From Fomitopsis serialis (taxonomy: Eukaryota; Basidiomycota; Agaricomycetes; Polyporales; Fomitopsidaceae): 43,940 nucleotides of DNA. The notes beneath the pieces were generated by a model. It worked only from the letters and a program-made list of their open reading frames with translations. It made no database searches and was not told the DNA's origin. This document shows positions 1 through 11,040 of the stretch, piece after piece (the first letter of the stretch is position 1; every line of letters starts with the position of its first letter). The position numbers and the translations under genes are program-made. The stretch covers positions 1-43,940 of the forward strand of contig NW_025955292.1 of NCBI RefSeq assembly GCF_022376445.1. Direction: 5' to 3'.

Positions 1-1527
1 AGTTGGGTCTCCATCAGGGTAGGCTTCATTGCCACCCTCTATGACATCCTCAATCTTCATTTTTCCCTTACACTTGGAGCACACTGCAAACTCTCGCGCG
101 TGACGACAGTGTATATATTTGTGTAATGAACTACCGATACATTCATTCATTACACGCGACTTAGATGATACTCTACTACATGCGGCTGTGGGTAGCGCAT
201 TGTCAGTAGGTCGCTGGGAATGTGAAGATGAGGGTACTGACCTGGCGTCCTCGTCCAGATCAAGCCCAGCGGCCATCGCGATGTCCTCGTCGACGTTCTC
301 GCCGACGTCCTCGTTGTCCGACCCCCAGTTAAGGGGTTCCTGGGTTTCAGCCCAGGTGCCGTCGTCGTACGAGTTGTAACCCGCGTTTACCTCGTCGATC
401 CTTACGGCCATGTCGTCGTCGTCGTCGAGACGAGCGCGCTTGGATGCACGCGACTCCGTGTCAGAGAGGTAGTCCTCAATCTGTGCGGAGTTGTCGACAA
501 CTTGAGTGAGCGTTTTGAGGCGCTCGACCGTTGGGGAGACGTCGACCTCTTCAGCCAACTTGAGGGCGCGTTGCAGCCATTGCTGGCAGTTGCGCATAGG
601 GCGCTTCTGCACAGGCGCACGTGTTTCGACGGTGCGGACTTTGCTGCCCGAAGGCGCAATGTCCACGATGTGGGACGTGGAGGGACCAGCCACAGATGCC
701 TGCGAGGCGATGTGGGCGTGGTCGTGGCCGCTGCTGTGGCCGCCGCCGTCCTTCTGGGCACGGGTCTTCTTGCCGCTGTGTTTACCGCGCTGCTTGCCCT
801 TGCCCTTGTCGGCCTTCTCGCCGCTGCCGCTGCCGCCGTCATGGCGCTGCTGCTGCTGCTGGAAGCTCGGCTCGCCTTGCTTTCGCTTGATGGCCGAGAT
901 CTTCTTCGCGTCGTGCGAAGAAGACACCTTCTTGCCCGAGCCTTGCTCAAAGGCGAGGTTGGCGGCGTGCCGGACATCCGAGATCTTGAGCTTCTTGACG
1001 TCCGTCGTTTGCAGCATGACCTGCACGACGTTGTCGTACCGCGATGGTAAAGCATTCAGGGCCATCATGGCCAGAAGCGCGTCGGGGAGCTTGAGATCGT
1101 TGTCCTCGAGCTTCTCGCAAGCATCGATGATCTTGGCGAGGAAAGGAGCGGGGTGCTGGTCAGCAGGAACGCGCACTGTCGTCGCAGTCCTGAAGGACGC
1201 GTAGAGGTTGGCAGCGTTCTGCTTGCTGTACATTGTCGACAGCATGTCCCAGAGATCTTTCGCCGAGTCGTTGTCTTTTACGATCTGAACGACCAAGGGA
1301 CTGAGGCGCAGGCGTATCATGCCTTGCGCCTTCTCGTCCGCCTGGGTCCACGCAAAGACCTCCTGACGGTTTCTGCCGCCTTCCTCGAGCGTCGGGCGCT
1401 CACCGAGAGTCTGTCCGATCATGAACCAGACTTCCTGGCTCTGGAGGTAGGACTTCATGGCCTCCAACCACTTGGCGTAGTTGGAACCGTCCAGGACAGG
1501 GACCATGTTGAGGAGAGCGTTGGACAT
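1..1527 (-). CDS. Ty1/copia-type Gag-like protein, 3' end outside the window
   Basis: One open frame runs on the minus strand from ATG at 1527 to the window edge (509 codons, no stop). The N-terminus (MVPVLDGSNYAKWLEAMKSY, then a WTQADEKAQGMIRLRLS segment and a DLWDMLSTMYSK segment) has the layout of copia-type Gag (UBN2/DUF4219 family): a small helical capsid-like domain over about residues 5-190. It is followed by a Gln/Gly/Lys-rich basic linker (about 205-260) and an acidic Asp run (about 355-360). Near the edge (about residues 475-495) is a Cys/His cluster of the form C-x2-H-x6-C-x2-C. I see no classical CCHC knuckle in the linker where many Gags have one. The start was chosen because it is the first ATG after the leader and opens the conserved domain. 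An LTR and primer-binding site lie upstream, so it is the first ORF of a retroelement. Family recognised from sequence pattern only. Confidence 0.75.
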   Translation of the reverse strand, partial: MSNALLNMVPVLDGSNYAKWLEAMKSYLQSQEVWFMIGQTLGERPTLEEGGRNRQEVFAWTQADEKAQGMIRLRLSPLVVQIVKDNDSAKDLWDMLSTMYSKQNAANLYASFRTATTVRVPADQHPAPFLAKIIDACEKLEDNDLKLPDALLAMMALNALPSRYDNVVQVMLQTTDVKKLKISDVRHAANLAFEQGSGKKVSSSHDAKKISAIKRKQGEPSFQQQQQRHDGGSGSGEKADKGKGKQRGKHSGKKTRAQKDGGGHSSGHDHAHIASQASVAGPSTSHIVDIAPSGSKVRTVETRAPVQKRPMRNCQQWLQRALKLAEEVDVSPTVERLKTLTQVVDNSAQIEDYLSDTESRASKRARLDDDDDMAVRIDEVNAGYNSYDDGTWAETQEPLNWGSDNEDVGENVDEDIAMAAGLDLDEDARSVPSSSHSQRPTDNALPTAACSRVSSKSRVMNECIGSSLHKYIHCRHAREFAVCSKCKGKMKIEDVIEGGNEAYPDGDPT

Positions 1528-1806
1528 TGTGTGAGAGTTGTGTAGAACGGGGGAAGCGTTGAAGAGCTGCTTGACGAAGGCGACGTCAGCGCTCTGTCAC
1601 ACAACGGACTGCAGCCAAAAGGCGCTGTCCACACACATGGACTCAGTGTCCTCATGGGGTTTAGCGGCGACGTGAGTCGCGCTTGAGACCTGCAGCGTTT
1701 CCGCGCATAGTCTCCCCCTGGCTTCAAGCCCGTGAGGGCGATGCCGCAGGTAAGCCAGTGCGCACCGAGTCGCAGCCGTTAAGGCGCAGTACTCAGGCGT
1801 CGACCG
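1528..1806 (-). other. Untranslated leader of the copia element
   Basis: This 279-bp stretch separates the primer-binding site from the Gag ATG. It has no convincing coding exon of its own; a minus-strand frame of about 90 codons over 1455-1727 overlaps Gag in another frame and looks accidental. It probably holds the packaging and leader sequences of the retrotransposon RNA, which is inference from position. Confidence 0.5.
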
Positions 1807-1818
1807 GGGCTCATAACC
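1807..1818 (-). promoter_or_regulatory. Primer-binding site matching the anticodon half of initiator tRNA-Met
   Basis: On the minus strand the sequence just inside the LTR reads GGTTATGAGCCC, the reverse complement of GGGCTCATAACC. This matches the anticodon stem-loop (CAU anticodon) of eukaryotic initiator tRNA-Met. Priming from an internal half-tRNA, rather than the tRNA 3' end, is established for Drosophila copia and some Ty elements. It fits the Gag call. Confidence 0.75.
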
Positions 1819-2008
1819 TGTTGAGCAGACAGGGTCACACGTAGTGGACCGCGCTCTAACTTACCTGCTTGAAGGTGTTGCTGTTAAGCTTGAGGCACAC
1901 AAGTAGTTCCGGTGTTGGAAGTACTGGAGAGAGAGCTACACTACTGGTGGGTCTTATATACATCTGAGAGACGCTGACTAATACTACTGTATAGTCCATT
2001 CCCACGCA
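1819..2008 (-). repeat. 5' long terminal repeat of the copia element
   Basis: About 190 bp, starting TG and ending CA on the plus strand and abutting the primer-binding site. A TATA-like box (TATATAAGAC on the minus strand, 1951-1960) would drive transcription toward Gag. The inner boundary is fixed by the primer site. The outer boundary (2008) is a best guess, because the second LTR lies outside the window and the 5-bp target duplication cannot be tested. Confidence 0.6.
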
Positions 2009-2039
2009 TGACTTGCTCTATGCGGTAAGTGCGGATCTA

Positions 2040-2800
2040 GCACGTGCAGTGCGATCCGGCCCGTGGAACCCGGCGGCCCGGTGGGTGCCTATACGGTTCA
2101 ACACGCACGCCTGAGGACGCGACACACACGACAACAACAAGCATGCAGGGCGAATGCCCTGCGTGCAAACGCAGCCGACGGGTGAATGCCCTGCGGGCGG
2201 ACGCAGCTGGCGGGCGGACTGCGGGCATGGGCGCGAGGGGGGCGGGTGAGTCGAGCGGGGGAGGGCAGGCGGACGAGCCAGTGAGCGGATGGGCAGGCGG
2301 GCGGTCCAGAACGGGTGGACAAGCGGACACGCAGGCAAGGAGGCGAGCGAGCAAGGAGGCGAGCGGGTAGGCAAGCGGGCCAGCAGGTGCGCGAGAAAGC
2401 GGGTGGATGGGCGAGCGAGAGGACAGGCGAGCGAGAGGGACAGCGAGCGAGAGGGAACGCAACCGAGAGGGAACACGAGCGAGAGGGAACGCGAGCGAGA
2501 GGGACAGCGGGCGAGAGAGAACACAAGCGAGCGCAGGGTATGGACCAGCACCACATGCACGGCGACCATGAGCAGGCAGGGCGAATGTCCAGCGCGCAAG
2601 CATGGCCGACGAACCAGAGGTGGGCGCGTGAGCGGACCCGCCCACTTGCCCGTGGACCCGCAGACCCGCCTGCACCCGTGCAAAACCCGTACCCGCCGTC
2701 GTGGGTCTGTACCCGGGCGGGTACGGGTACGGGTACACCTCGGGACACCCGCGGGTGTACCCGTGCTCTGCACTACTGGCAAGGTCGAGGGCAAATAGCC
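2040..2800. repeat. GC-rich, purine-biased tandem repeats with a GGGTAC-rich end
   Basis: Nearly the whole block is degenerate tandem units, for example GCGAGCGAGAGGGAACGC-like 10-18 mers over 2400-2530. A hairpin of the form GCAGGGC-gaat-GCCCTGC sits at 2146-2163, with a decayed copy near 2577. The right part (2640-2780) is built of GTGGACCCGC, ACCCGTACCCG and GGGTACGGGTAC blocks. That part reappears, same orientation, at 10530-10655. All six frames are open for long stretches only because of base composition, so I call no gene here. Confidence 0.7.
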
Positions 2801-3202
2801 ACAAGCAATGCATTCATCTTCTGGTGCAGCTACGCGCCTTGGAGTCCAATAACCCATTGACAATGTGACATAGTGTGTATTCCGATAGTGCGTAATGTTA
2901 CATGTTACAAGCGTACAACAGACATCACAGTACTACATGACGAGCCGACTGACGAGCGATATAACAGGATGTGCGGTACGGCGAGCGACGAGCGATAAGC
3001 GATACGGCGAGCGAGTTTGGAGAGAAGTACGGACAGCTATACCACAGCAAGACTACCAGGGACAATGTGAAGGTGGAGGATGAGGTGCCTAGGTGACGTT
3101 GTACGGAGCGTAGAGTGAATTGCCTGAACGTATGACACACGACGTGTGATGTCCAAGTCCGCACAGATAGTACACCTCAACCTTCTTCAACGGAAAGAAC
3201 AC
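2801..3202. other. Intergenic stretch without a recognisable gene
   Basis: Mixed-composition DNA between the repeat block and the 3' end of the next gene. Short near-repeats of CGAGCGA/GCGATA occur at 2940-3015. I see no RNA gene, terminal repeat or coding exon. Confidence 0.5.
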
Positions 3203-5222
3203 TCACTCAGACTCCGGTTCGTTTGAGACATCACGATGACGCTTCAACTCGCGCTCGTGCTCTTCGTGCAGTTCCTCCCACTGCTCCAGCTTTCGCTTCA
3301 AGTACTGGTCGTGTGCATCACTCTCGTCCAGCAAGTCCACGCTCTCGTCTATCTCGGCAGCAGGCGGATCCGGCGAGTACCCGCAGCATTCCCTCTTGAA
3401 GGTCTCGAAACGCTGCTTCGCCGTAGACACCACACCGGCTTCAATGAACTTGATGAACTCGTCCACCGGCTCTTCGCCCACGTTCGCTTTCTGTGCTCCC
3501 GGATTTCTGAACGGAGCCCTGCGCATGAAATCGTTCCACACTACGGCGACGCCCTCCTGCTTGTACACGTCGACGCTGGCATCCTTCTGGGCCTTGTCGT
3601 AGGCCTGCCAAGCATTACCTCCCTTCTCCCAGAGGCGAGACTGGTACATCGAGAAGACCGTCTGCCAGAGGCTCGTGAACTCCTTGAGTTGTTGTTCTTC
3701 AGCGCCTTCGTACTTCTTTTGTAACTTCTAGAAAATTGGTACACTGAGAGTTCAGAGTCAACCAGAGTTCGCGCTGCTCAACTCACAATCCCAAAGCCCT
3801 CCTCCACCCATCGCGACAACGTCCATTGGGCCTGGTAGCCCCGCTTCAACACCGCTCGGTGCTGGTTGGCGAACGATATCAGCACCAGGTATGCCTCGAG
3901 CTCCCCGCAGAACGTGTGCTCGCCGATGGTAACTTTGCCAGTCAGCCTCTCCTTCGGATCACCAGGGTCGTGCATGCACAGCATGTCGTCCTCAATCGGC
4001 GACCAGCGATCCCGCAACACTTTCTTTTGTGGAGGCGTAGGCTTGTTCGAGGGGAATGGAGAGTGGTACTTCGGATGCTCGATGATCTTGATCGTCATCA
4101 TGAACACGGGCAAGTCCTTAGGGTCTTGGTTCAACGTCCTGGGACCACTGTACTGGCCGAACTATAGACATGTTTAGAGACATTCGAACTGCAGCTAAAC
4201 CACTACGTACCCAATACAGAACATGCTCCCAAGGCTCGTAGAAACCCTTCTCAAATATTCTGACTACGTGTTCACCGTACTTGCTCCGCAGAATGTTGTT
4301 CTTGCAGCGCAAAAGGTCCGGGAAGCTCAGAATTACAGCGCCGTCAGGGACTAACAGCGCAGGCCCGATCTGCCTTCGCACATGGCTGGAAGGGTCGTTA
4401 GGAGCAGGAAGAGGGCCGACGAACTCCCTCTTCGTCTCGGCAGATAGGACGCCCTGCAACCCAGGCACTTTCAGGACGTAAGATTCGCCGTAGCGCGTAG
4501 TAACGATAGAGGCCATGAAGTTGGACACCTTCTCGTGAAGGAGGGTAGGGGTAGACATGATGAGGACACGGCGATCGCAGTCGTATTGGAAGCTATGGCG
4601 AGGGAGAATCGGTTAAGCCCAAACATGTACTACCTGCGCCAGGGACTCACGAGAAGAGGCGGTAGAGGTCGTCGTCCCGGTGGAGCACGTCTTCAACAAG
4701 CTGATCCCAGTCGCTCGGTTCCAGCTCGATAGTCTGCCGCGTAATCAGACATGCAAGGCATGCGCTAATGTAATAGCCACTCACTCTCTGAACGTCCAGA
4801 ATGTACGGCCAGTCCGGGTCCAGGAGTAGATCGGAGAAGACCTTTTGAAGTACAGTCTCTGGGTGTTCATTGTCGGTATCGTACGCGTCGCTTTGGTCTG
4901 TATTGGTGGCGTTGGCGGTGTCCGCGTTGGAGGAGCTCAAACGTGCTTCTGAGTCCGAGTACTCTGTGCAAGAGTCGGGAATGCAGGCGATATGTAAACC
5001 AGACAGTTACTCACCGTGTAGTAGTTGCCCGTTATCTGATTCTATATTGTCAACCGCTACGACAATCCCTTCTAAGCTATCGTCGCGGCCCAGAGGTGTG
5101 AGGTTGTGGCTATCCCTGGAGTCCAAGTCGATCGACTTGGCTCCATCAGTAAGTCCAGGAGTATTGTAGAAAGACGGTCGGTAGGGCTGCGACACCCGAG
5201 CAGGATGACGGAGAGAAGCCAT
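3203..5222 (-). CDS. Hypothetical protein, six exons, 583 aa
   Basis: Six exons join in frame on the minus strand: 5222-5015, 4963-4785, 4733-4651, 4592-4211, 4161-3787 and 3727-3203. All five introns are 49-59 bp with GTGAGT or GTACGT donors and CAG/TAG acceptors, and phases match throughout. The start is the first ATG of the frame that begins MASLRHPARV. The middle of the protein (about residues 215-345) looks globular, with an extended segment around YVLKVPGLQG and LLVPDGAVILSFPDLL. The C-terminal 175 residues are helical and charged, ending in a Glu/Lys/Arg-rich probable coiled coil (KRKLEQWEELHEEHERELKR). No signal peptide or membrane segment is visible. I do not recognise the family. 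Intact splicing signals and normal codon use argue that it is a real gene. Confidence 0.7.
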
Positions 5223-5893
5223 GGTGTGGGCCGAAGGGAGACACAGTGATAGAACTCTTCTTGAAGGGTGACTAGGACCTGAGCAGCGGATCCGGAGGCT
5301 CCTTAACCTTCCCACCGCAATCCGGCGGCCTGTCACTGTCAACGGTCCCTGGCAGCACGTGGCAACAGTGCATGGAGCTGCATTCTCCCACGCCACTGCG
5401 CTAGCGCAAAGGTACGCGAAGCGCGAGTACCGTAGATCGCGAACCTACAGACCGCGAGTCGTAGAGGTAGGTATTAGGACTCACTTTTTGCCAATAGTAT
5501 AGCAGTTGTCGATCAACGATTGACGATTGACGGTGCACGAACGGCTGGTTACGGTTGGTTTGACGGAGAGCGACAACCCAGGTGAGACTGACCGGAGAAC
5601 ACAACCTAGTAAGTTCGTGCACAGAGACAGAGACAGGAAAGGTAGGAGATGGGAGGAGAGAACGAGAATAACCGCCGCAGTGTGGGAACGCACACTTTCC
5701 CGCGGATATGCCTGTCAAGACTGTTATGTAACGGAAGGCCAATTGAGTAAGGAACCTCTGGGGCGAATAGGCGTACCCGAGAGGCGCGCACACATCTTGA
5801 GAGGCCTTTTTTGCCTTCTCCGCTAGGCCTACGATCTGGTGAGCCAGTCCGTCCTCTGACTTTTCGACTGCTGCGCTAATTTTGAGGTAGGCT
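5223..5893. other. Intergenic region, promoter of the 3.2-5.2 kb gene and 5' flank of the Plavaka element
   Basis: The hypothetical gene (minus) and the Plavaka gene (plus) are divergent, so this 0.67 kb should hold both promoters and probably the left end of the transposon. I looked for terminal inverted repeats matching the 9300-9420 side and found none I would defend. No convincing coding exon is visible. Confidence 0.45.
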
Positions 5894-8800
5894 ATGGGAA
5901 AAAGACGGTGCTCACTGGAAGATGTGCTCTCAACAACGTGCGCGGCGTGCAATGAAGGCTTCGACACTATGCAAGGTCTCTCGGCGCACCAGACCATGAG
6001 CAAGAGATGCGCCTGGTACAAGAAGGGAAAATTAAGAGAAATATTCGACTTTGACAATTTCGATTCTTCCAGTGATGATGAACGCCTTGAGGTTGTGGGA
6101 CGGTGAGTGCTGTGAATCCTTAACAGTGACATTCGATATTCAAATTTATGTAGAGACGGTGACGGTGTCGACGACGACGACGACGACGACAGGGGCGAAG
6201 GCGGAAGCGGATTATTCGCTGGGCAGCAGGATTACTCTGGTAACCCTCATAGCACCCCCATCAATTCATCCGTGTCTTCAGATGAAGACCCAGAGGATCA
6301 ATCAGACATAGGATCCACATTCGACTTCATTGAGGTCTCGGCACCAAGACAGCAAGGTGCCTCTAGCGTTGCCAGACCGTCTTCGAGGGCCTCCAGACGA
6401 AACACCCTCGCTTTGGACGACAATGAGGACAGAAGAGTGGAAGATATCGATATGAACGCGGCAACGGTGATCCGAACGAATGAAGACATACGGAGGAGCT
6501 GGCTGGATCAGAGGGAGAGGGAGAGGGAGAGGGAGGCGCAACCACCAGGTGAGTACACTATACAGTACATCCAGTCCTGTTACTGAGAGACTCCAGACAA
6601 AGACCAAGAACAGACCGAAGATGAGGCAGAAACCGCAAACCCTTGGGCGCCGTTCCAGTCCGAGATGGACTGGAGGTTCGCGTCTTGGGCGGTTCAGGAG
6701 GGCCTCAGTCAATCCTCTGTAGACAGAGTCTTGGAAATACCTGGGGTAGGTCGTCGTCTTTTGCTTGCACTGTCTTGACATATAGTACTCACAAATACTT
6801 ATGTGGCTACGGTTTCTTAGTTTCAGGAAAGGCTGGGTCTATCCTATCACAATTCACGTGTGCTGCTTCAACGAGTAGACTCACTTCCGGAGAGGGCCAA
6901 GTGGAAAGAGAGGTGGCTGAGCTTCAAGGATCGACCTGACGAGAGGCACTTGGTACAGTTCCGCAACATAATCGAGGCGATACGGACCTTATTGGGCAAT
7001 CCTGCCCATGCCGATCAGATAGTCTATCGACCACGTCGTATATTCAGCGACTCATCCCGAACTAGTCGCATCTACCACGAGATGTGGACTGGACGGTGGT
7101 GGCATGCCGTGCAGGTGAGTTTTCTTTTTACTGTACTTTAGTGAGTGAGCCAATATTTACCTTGACCTCAGAGCCTCTTGCCTGATGGCTCTGCCGTCGC
7201 GCCGGTCATCATCGCGACGGATAAGACGCAACTCACACAGTTTTCTGGTGGAAAATCGGCCTACCCTGTCTACATGACACTCGGCAACCTGCCTCGCGCT
7301 CTGAGACGCAAACCGTCCGAACACACGTGTATCCTCATTGGGTACCTCTCCGTGGACAAAGTCGATTCGAACGGGATCACCAAGCGCAAGCAACGCGCGC
7401 TCGCTCAGCAGCTATTTCATACGTCCGTCCGCGTCATTTTGGAACCACTTGTCGAAGCCGGAAAAACTGGGATCGAGGTGACAGGAGGAGACGGTGCAGT
7501 GCGCAGGGTGCACCCGATTCTAGCCGCATACGTCGCTGATTATCCGGAACAATGTTTGGTGACGTGCTCGAAGTACAGGACGTGTCCCAGATGTCAACTC
7601 CCAGAGGACAACCTCGAGTCGCCCACTCCCGGAACAGCGCGAACGTCCCTATGGACCCTCGATGTACTGCGACGCGCAACCGAGAAAAGCGGCAGCAAGA
7701 AGGATTCGGCTGCGTATGAAGGCGTGTAATGAACTGAACGTCTGTGGATATATAGTACGTCCCTTCTGGCGCGACCTGCCTTACACCGATATCCACGCGT
7801 GTATCACACCGGATGTCCTACACCAGTTATATCAAGGGGTATTCAAGCATATAGTACAGTGGTGCTCCGAACTAGTCGACGAGCAGGAGCTCGACCGTCG
7901 TATCCGTTGCCTGCCACCTGCGTTCGGAACGCGCCATTTCAAGAACGGTATCTCTGCTCTAGCTCAGGTCTCCGGCACCGAGCGCAAATACATGGCGCGT
8001 ATTCTACTTGGATGCTTGGTCGGCAAGATCCCCAAGAACGCTGTACTTGCTTTTCGTGCCATCCTCGACTTCATCTACTTGGCACAGTACTCGACGCATG
8101 ATGATGCAACCCTAGGATACATGGAGGATGCGCTCAAGGCTTTCCACAAAAACAAGCAGGTTCTCGTAAATTGCGGTGTACGAGAACATCTCAATATTCC
8201 TAAATTCCACTCACTTCTACATTATGTCGACTCAATTCGCATGCTAGGAACGACGGATAACTACAATACCGAGGCGTTCGAACGCCTCCATATCGACTAC
8301 GCGAAGAACGGCTGGCGTGCATCTAATCACCGGAACGCACACCCGCAAATGGTCAAGTGGCTTGCACGCCAGGAGAAAATGGTCGTTTTCAGCTCGACAA
8401 TGCGGAGACGATTGCAGAGGGATGTCGATGAAGATGATGATGAAGAAGACTATTCCGATACCGACCCAGCCGTCGCACCCCCAGGCAAGACTAGCATCAA
8501 ACTACCGAAGCATCCTACAGTTTGAATGCAGTCACTAGACCGTATTGAAGACAGACACAAGGCACCGGGCTTCGCGAACACCCTAGCACGATATATCTAT
8601 ATGCTCAAGAACAACCGTCGTCTCACTCCCACCGAGCTCCATACCGCCGTCTCTCGCATGCCCTTCGATCGCGTTGATGTGTTCCATGGCATCAAGTTTG
8701 CGCCGGAATCGTTGACTGACGACAAGAACGAGACTGACGCCGTCAAGGCGCGTCCTCCAATCGGAGAACAACCAGGTCGTTTTGACACTGTTGTGGTGTT

Positions 8801-9299
8801 GCAAGATGGGGACGCTGAAGCCACAGGATTGCAAGGTAATATCTCTGAACGTTGCTGCTCTACATAATTCTGATGCTGATATGCACGCTCACTGATAGGC
8901 ACTAGAATCGGACGCGTCAAAGTCATTTTCAGGCTTCCTGAGCGCATCAAGGACCCTCGCACTCGCCTTCCCCTGATGGCTCCTGAAGCATGGGCAGAAC
9001 AAGGACCACTTGCATACATAGAGTGGTACGCAAAGCTCCCACATTCCGCCGACCCCACCCACATGATGTACTCGGTTAACAAATGTCCTCTTCGCTTGGA
9101 CGGTAATCCAGTCGCCGATATTATCCCCCTCCATACTATACATCAATCTTGTCAGTTGATACCCAGATTCCCGGGTTCAGTAGGTGATGCGGAAGAGAGA
9201 TTACCTGTGCAATGGAATACTCATACTATACTAGATGAAGCCTCCAAGTTTTTACTCAATAATTGGGCCAGTTCTTACGCATACCAGACACTATGGTAG
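5894..9299 (+). pseudogene. Plavaka-family (KDZ-type) transposase, nearly complete, with a frameshift and an internal stop
   Basis: Exons 5894-6102, 6154-6548, 6597-6745, 6827-7114, 7172-8835 and 8899-9299 join in phase. The N-terminus has a C2HC finger (CAACNEGFDTMQGLSAH...C) typical of Plavaka proteins, then an acidic Ser-rich linker. The core has family landmarks: WAPFQSEMDWRFASWA, GRWWHAVQ, LPDGSAVAPVIIATDKTQLT, CPRCQLPED, PFWRDLPYTDIHACITPDVLHQLY and FHSLLHYVDSIR. The C-terminus (IHQSCQLIPRF ... AYQTLW) closes the protein normally. Two lesions break it. The frame shifts between AAYEG and CNELNV at about 7715-7730, and an in-frame TGA at 8523-8525 precedes SLDRIEDRH. Everything else is preserved, so inactivation looks recent or could be sequence error. 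Plavaka transposases are cut-and-paste enzymes of the Kyakuja-Dileera-Zisupton group. I could not define its terminal repeats. Confidence 0.85.
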
Positions 9300-9419
9300 C
9301 TAATGATACTTATGGTACTTGGTACTTACGGGACTTGCCAATCAGTAGACGGTGTTCTAATGAGATCTCGCTAGTACTTGTAAGCATGTCAGCTATTAGA
9401 CATGTTACAATTGACTGTC

Positions 9420-10090
9420 CTCGCCTTCGCGCCCGCTCACGCGCACCTTCTCCACACGCACCTTCTCCACGCGCATCCACGCGCACCTTCTCGCCCGCCT
9501 GTCCGCTCTCGCCCGCCTGTCCGCTCTCGCCCGCCTGTCCGCTCGCCTTCGCCCTTCGCGCCTACTCACGCGCACGTTCTCGCCCGACAAGCCCTAGCGC
9601 AACAAACACAGGCAACTAAGGCAAACACAGCAGGACAAGAGGTCGGAGTGGTGAACAAAAGGAAGGCAGACAGACGAAAAGCAAAGGTGAGTATTCTTCT
9701 GCGTACCTACGGACAATTCTTGGTACTAGTCACCACGGTCCAGGAGGTGGTGCCTTGCCCACGTCCGCTCAAATGCCCACGCGTTCGTCAGTGCACTCTG
9801 CTTGCACGCCCTCTCGCCCACATGCCCTCTCGCCCACACGCCCTCTCGCCCGCCCGCTTGCCCGCCCTCTCACGCCCGCCTGCTTATCCTATTGCACCTG
9901 CTTGTTTGTCCTCTCGCGCCCGCCTGCTTGCCCTCTCGTGCCCACATTCGCGCCATCTCGTGCCCGATCTCTCATGCTCACGCCCGACTTCTCGCACCGC
10001 TCGCCATCTCGCTGTCCCTCTCGCCAGCCGTCTCGCTCGCTCGCCATCGACGCTGCATGCACTACATACCGCCTGAACGGAAATGCGCGG
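9420..10090. repeat. Pyrimidine-rich GC minisatellite array
   Basis: Degenerate tandem copies of CGCCCGCCTGTCCGCTCT (for example three near-perfect copies over 9489-9545) and ACGCGCACCTTCTCC (9436-9485), then looser CTCTCGCCC-type units to about 10040. This is the complementary base bias of the 2.0-2.8 kb block. Long open frames follow from composition and are not called as genes. Confidence 0.65.
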
Positions 10091-10395
10091 TTGAGTTCGG
10101 CATGCGCTGGGCACGGTGGTGTGTCGCTCCTCGCGAGCGTCGAGCCCGCTGCGCAAGCGCGTCAGCTTTTTCGTGTCCGCCAGTGGTCTCGCGAGCAGCC
10201 TTTTCACGATCCACGTGAAGGTGACACGATATGCGAGAAATTGGACCTCATCATGCGAGTGGGTTACTAACGGCCGACCGACCTTGTAGCTCCAGAGTCG
10301 AACCACCATGCAGGGTGTACTTCCGGGAGGGCTCGCTCGACAACATCTGGCCAGGCGGCTTCTACCTCGAGAACATCGACAGTAAGCTGTCGTCT
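10091..10395 (+). other. Possible remnant of a spliced gene inside the repeat array
   Basis: Composition changes here to ordinary coding-like sequence. Short stretches read sensibly: QPFHDPREGDTICEKLDLIM ending at about 10258, and VYFREGSLDNIWPGGFYLEN at 10317-10377. A GT...TACTAAC...AG block at 10258-10288 resembles a very short intron, but the two peptides do not join in one phase. I do not recognise the protein. It may be a captured gene fragment carried within the repeats. Confidence 0.3.
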
Positions 10396-11040
10396 TGCTG
10401 TCCCGCCTGTAGCCTCCCTAGCTCACCGTCTCGCTTGCGCACCATCCCAGGATCTGCGCATCCTCTCGCATGTGCACTCTTGCGCGCGTTCTTGTCTCCT
10501 CGGCCAGCTACGCCCTCCACCCTGTGGACCCGCGAACCGGCCCCGCACGGAGCCGTGCACAAACAAAACAAACCGTACCGGTGGGTCAGTAACCGGGGCA
10601 GGTACGGTTCCGGGTCAAGCTCGGGGCACTGGCGGGTAGGCACGTACTCTGCCCTACGGTCTCGGCCGCCTGTGCGCTCTCCTTCGCGCCCGCGCACCTT
10701 CTCCACACGCACCTTCTCGCTCCGCACCTTCTCGCTCCACTCTCGCCGCCTGTCCCGCCTGTTCGCTCTCGATCGCCTGCCAAATCTCGCACTCGCCCAA
10801 CCAAAGCATAGCTGTACTGCTATGGTTTGAAAACCTGTGCAGAAAGTCACGGCACTCTCGGACCAGTGTCCCAACCTGCGTGATTGGCAGGGCCCCAATT
10901 CAACGGCACTCCACGCAGTCGGGCGTCGAGCACGCCACCGCGTCGAGCGTCCCGAGCGTCGAGCGCACCCCCGAGCGTCGAGCGCACCCCCCGAGCGTCG
11001 GGGGTGCGGAGCGCACCCCCTGGTCGCCCGCATCGAGTTG
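10396..11040. repeat. GC-rich repeat block, second copy of the GTGGACCCGC/GGTACGG unit and a GAGCGTCGAGCGC tandem
   Basis: 10530-10655 aligns by eye with 2640-2780 in the same orientation: both have GTGGACCCGC, then GTGCA(C)AAA, ACCGTACC, GTGGGTC, a GGGTACGG segment and end near GTACTCTGC. 10670-10790 carries TTCTCGCTCCGCACC-like tandem units. 10930-11010 carries copies of GTCGAGCGCACCCCCGA. Confidence 0.6.

Noticed and set aside
9489..9560. Regular short repeats resembling a CRISPR array
   Set aside because: Units are contiguous tandem copies without unique spacers, and the genome is eukaryotic.
9402..10830. Several 140-225 codon open frames in both strands
   Set aside because: They are translations of GC minisatellites with Pro/Arg/Ser-only composition.
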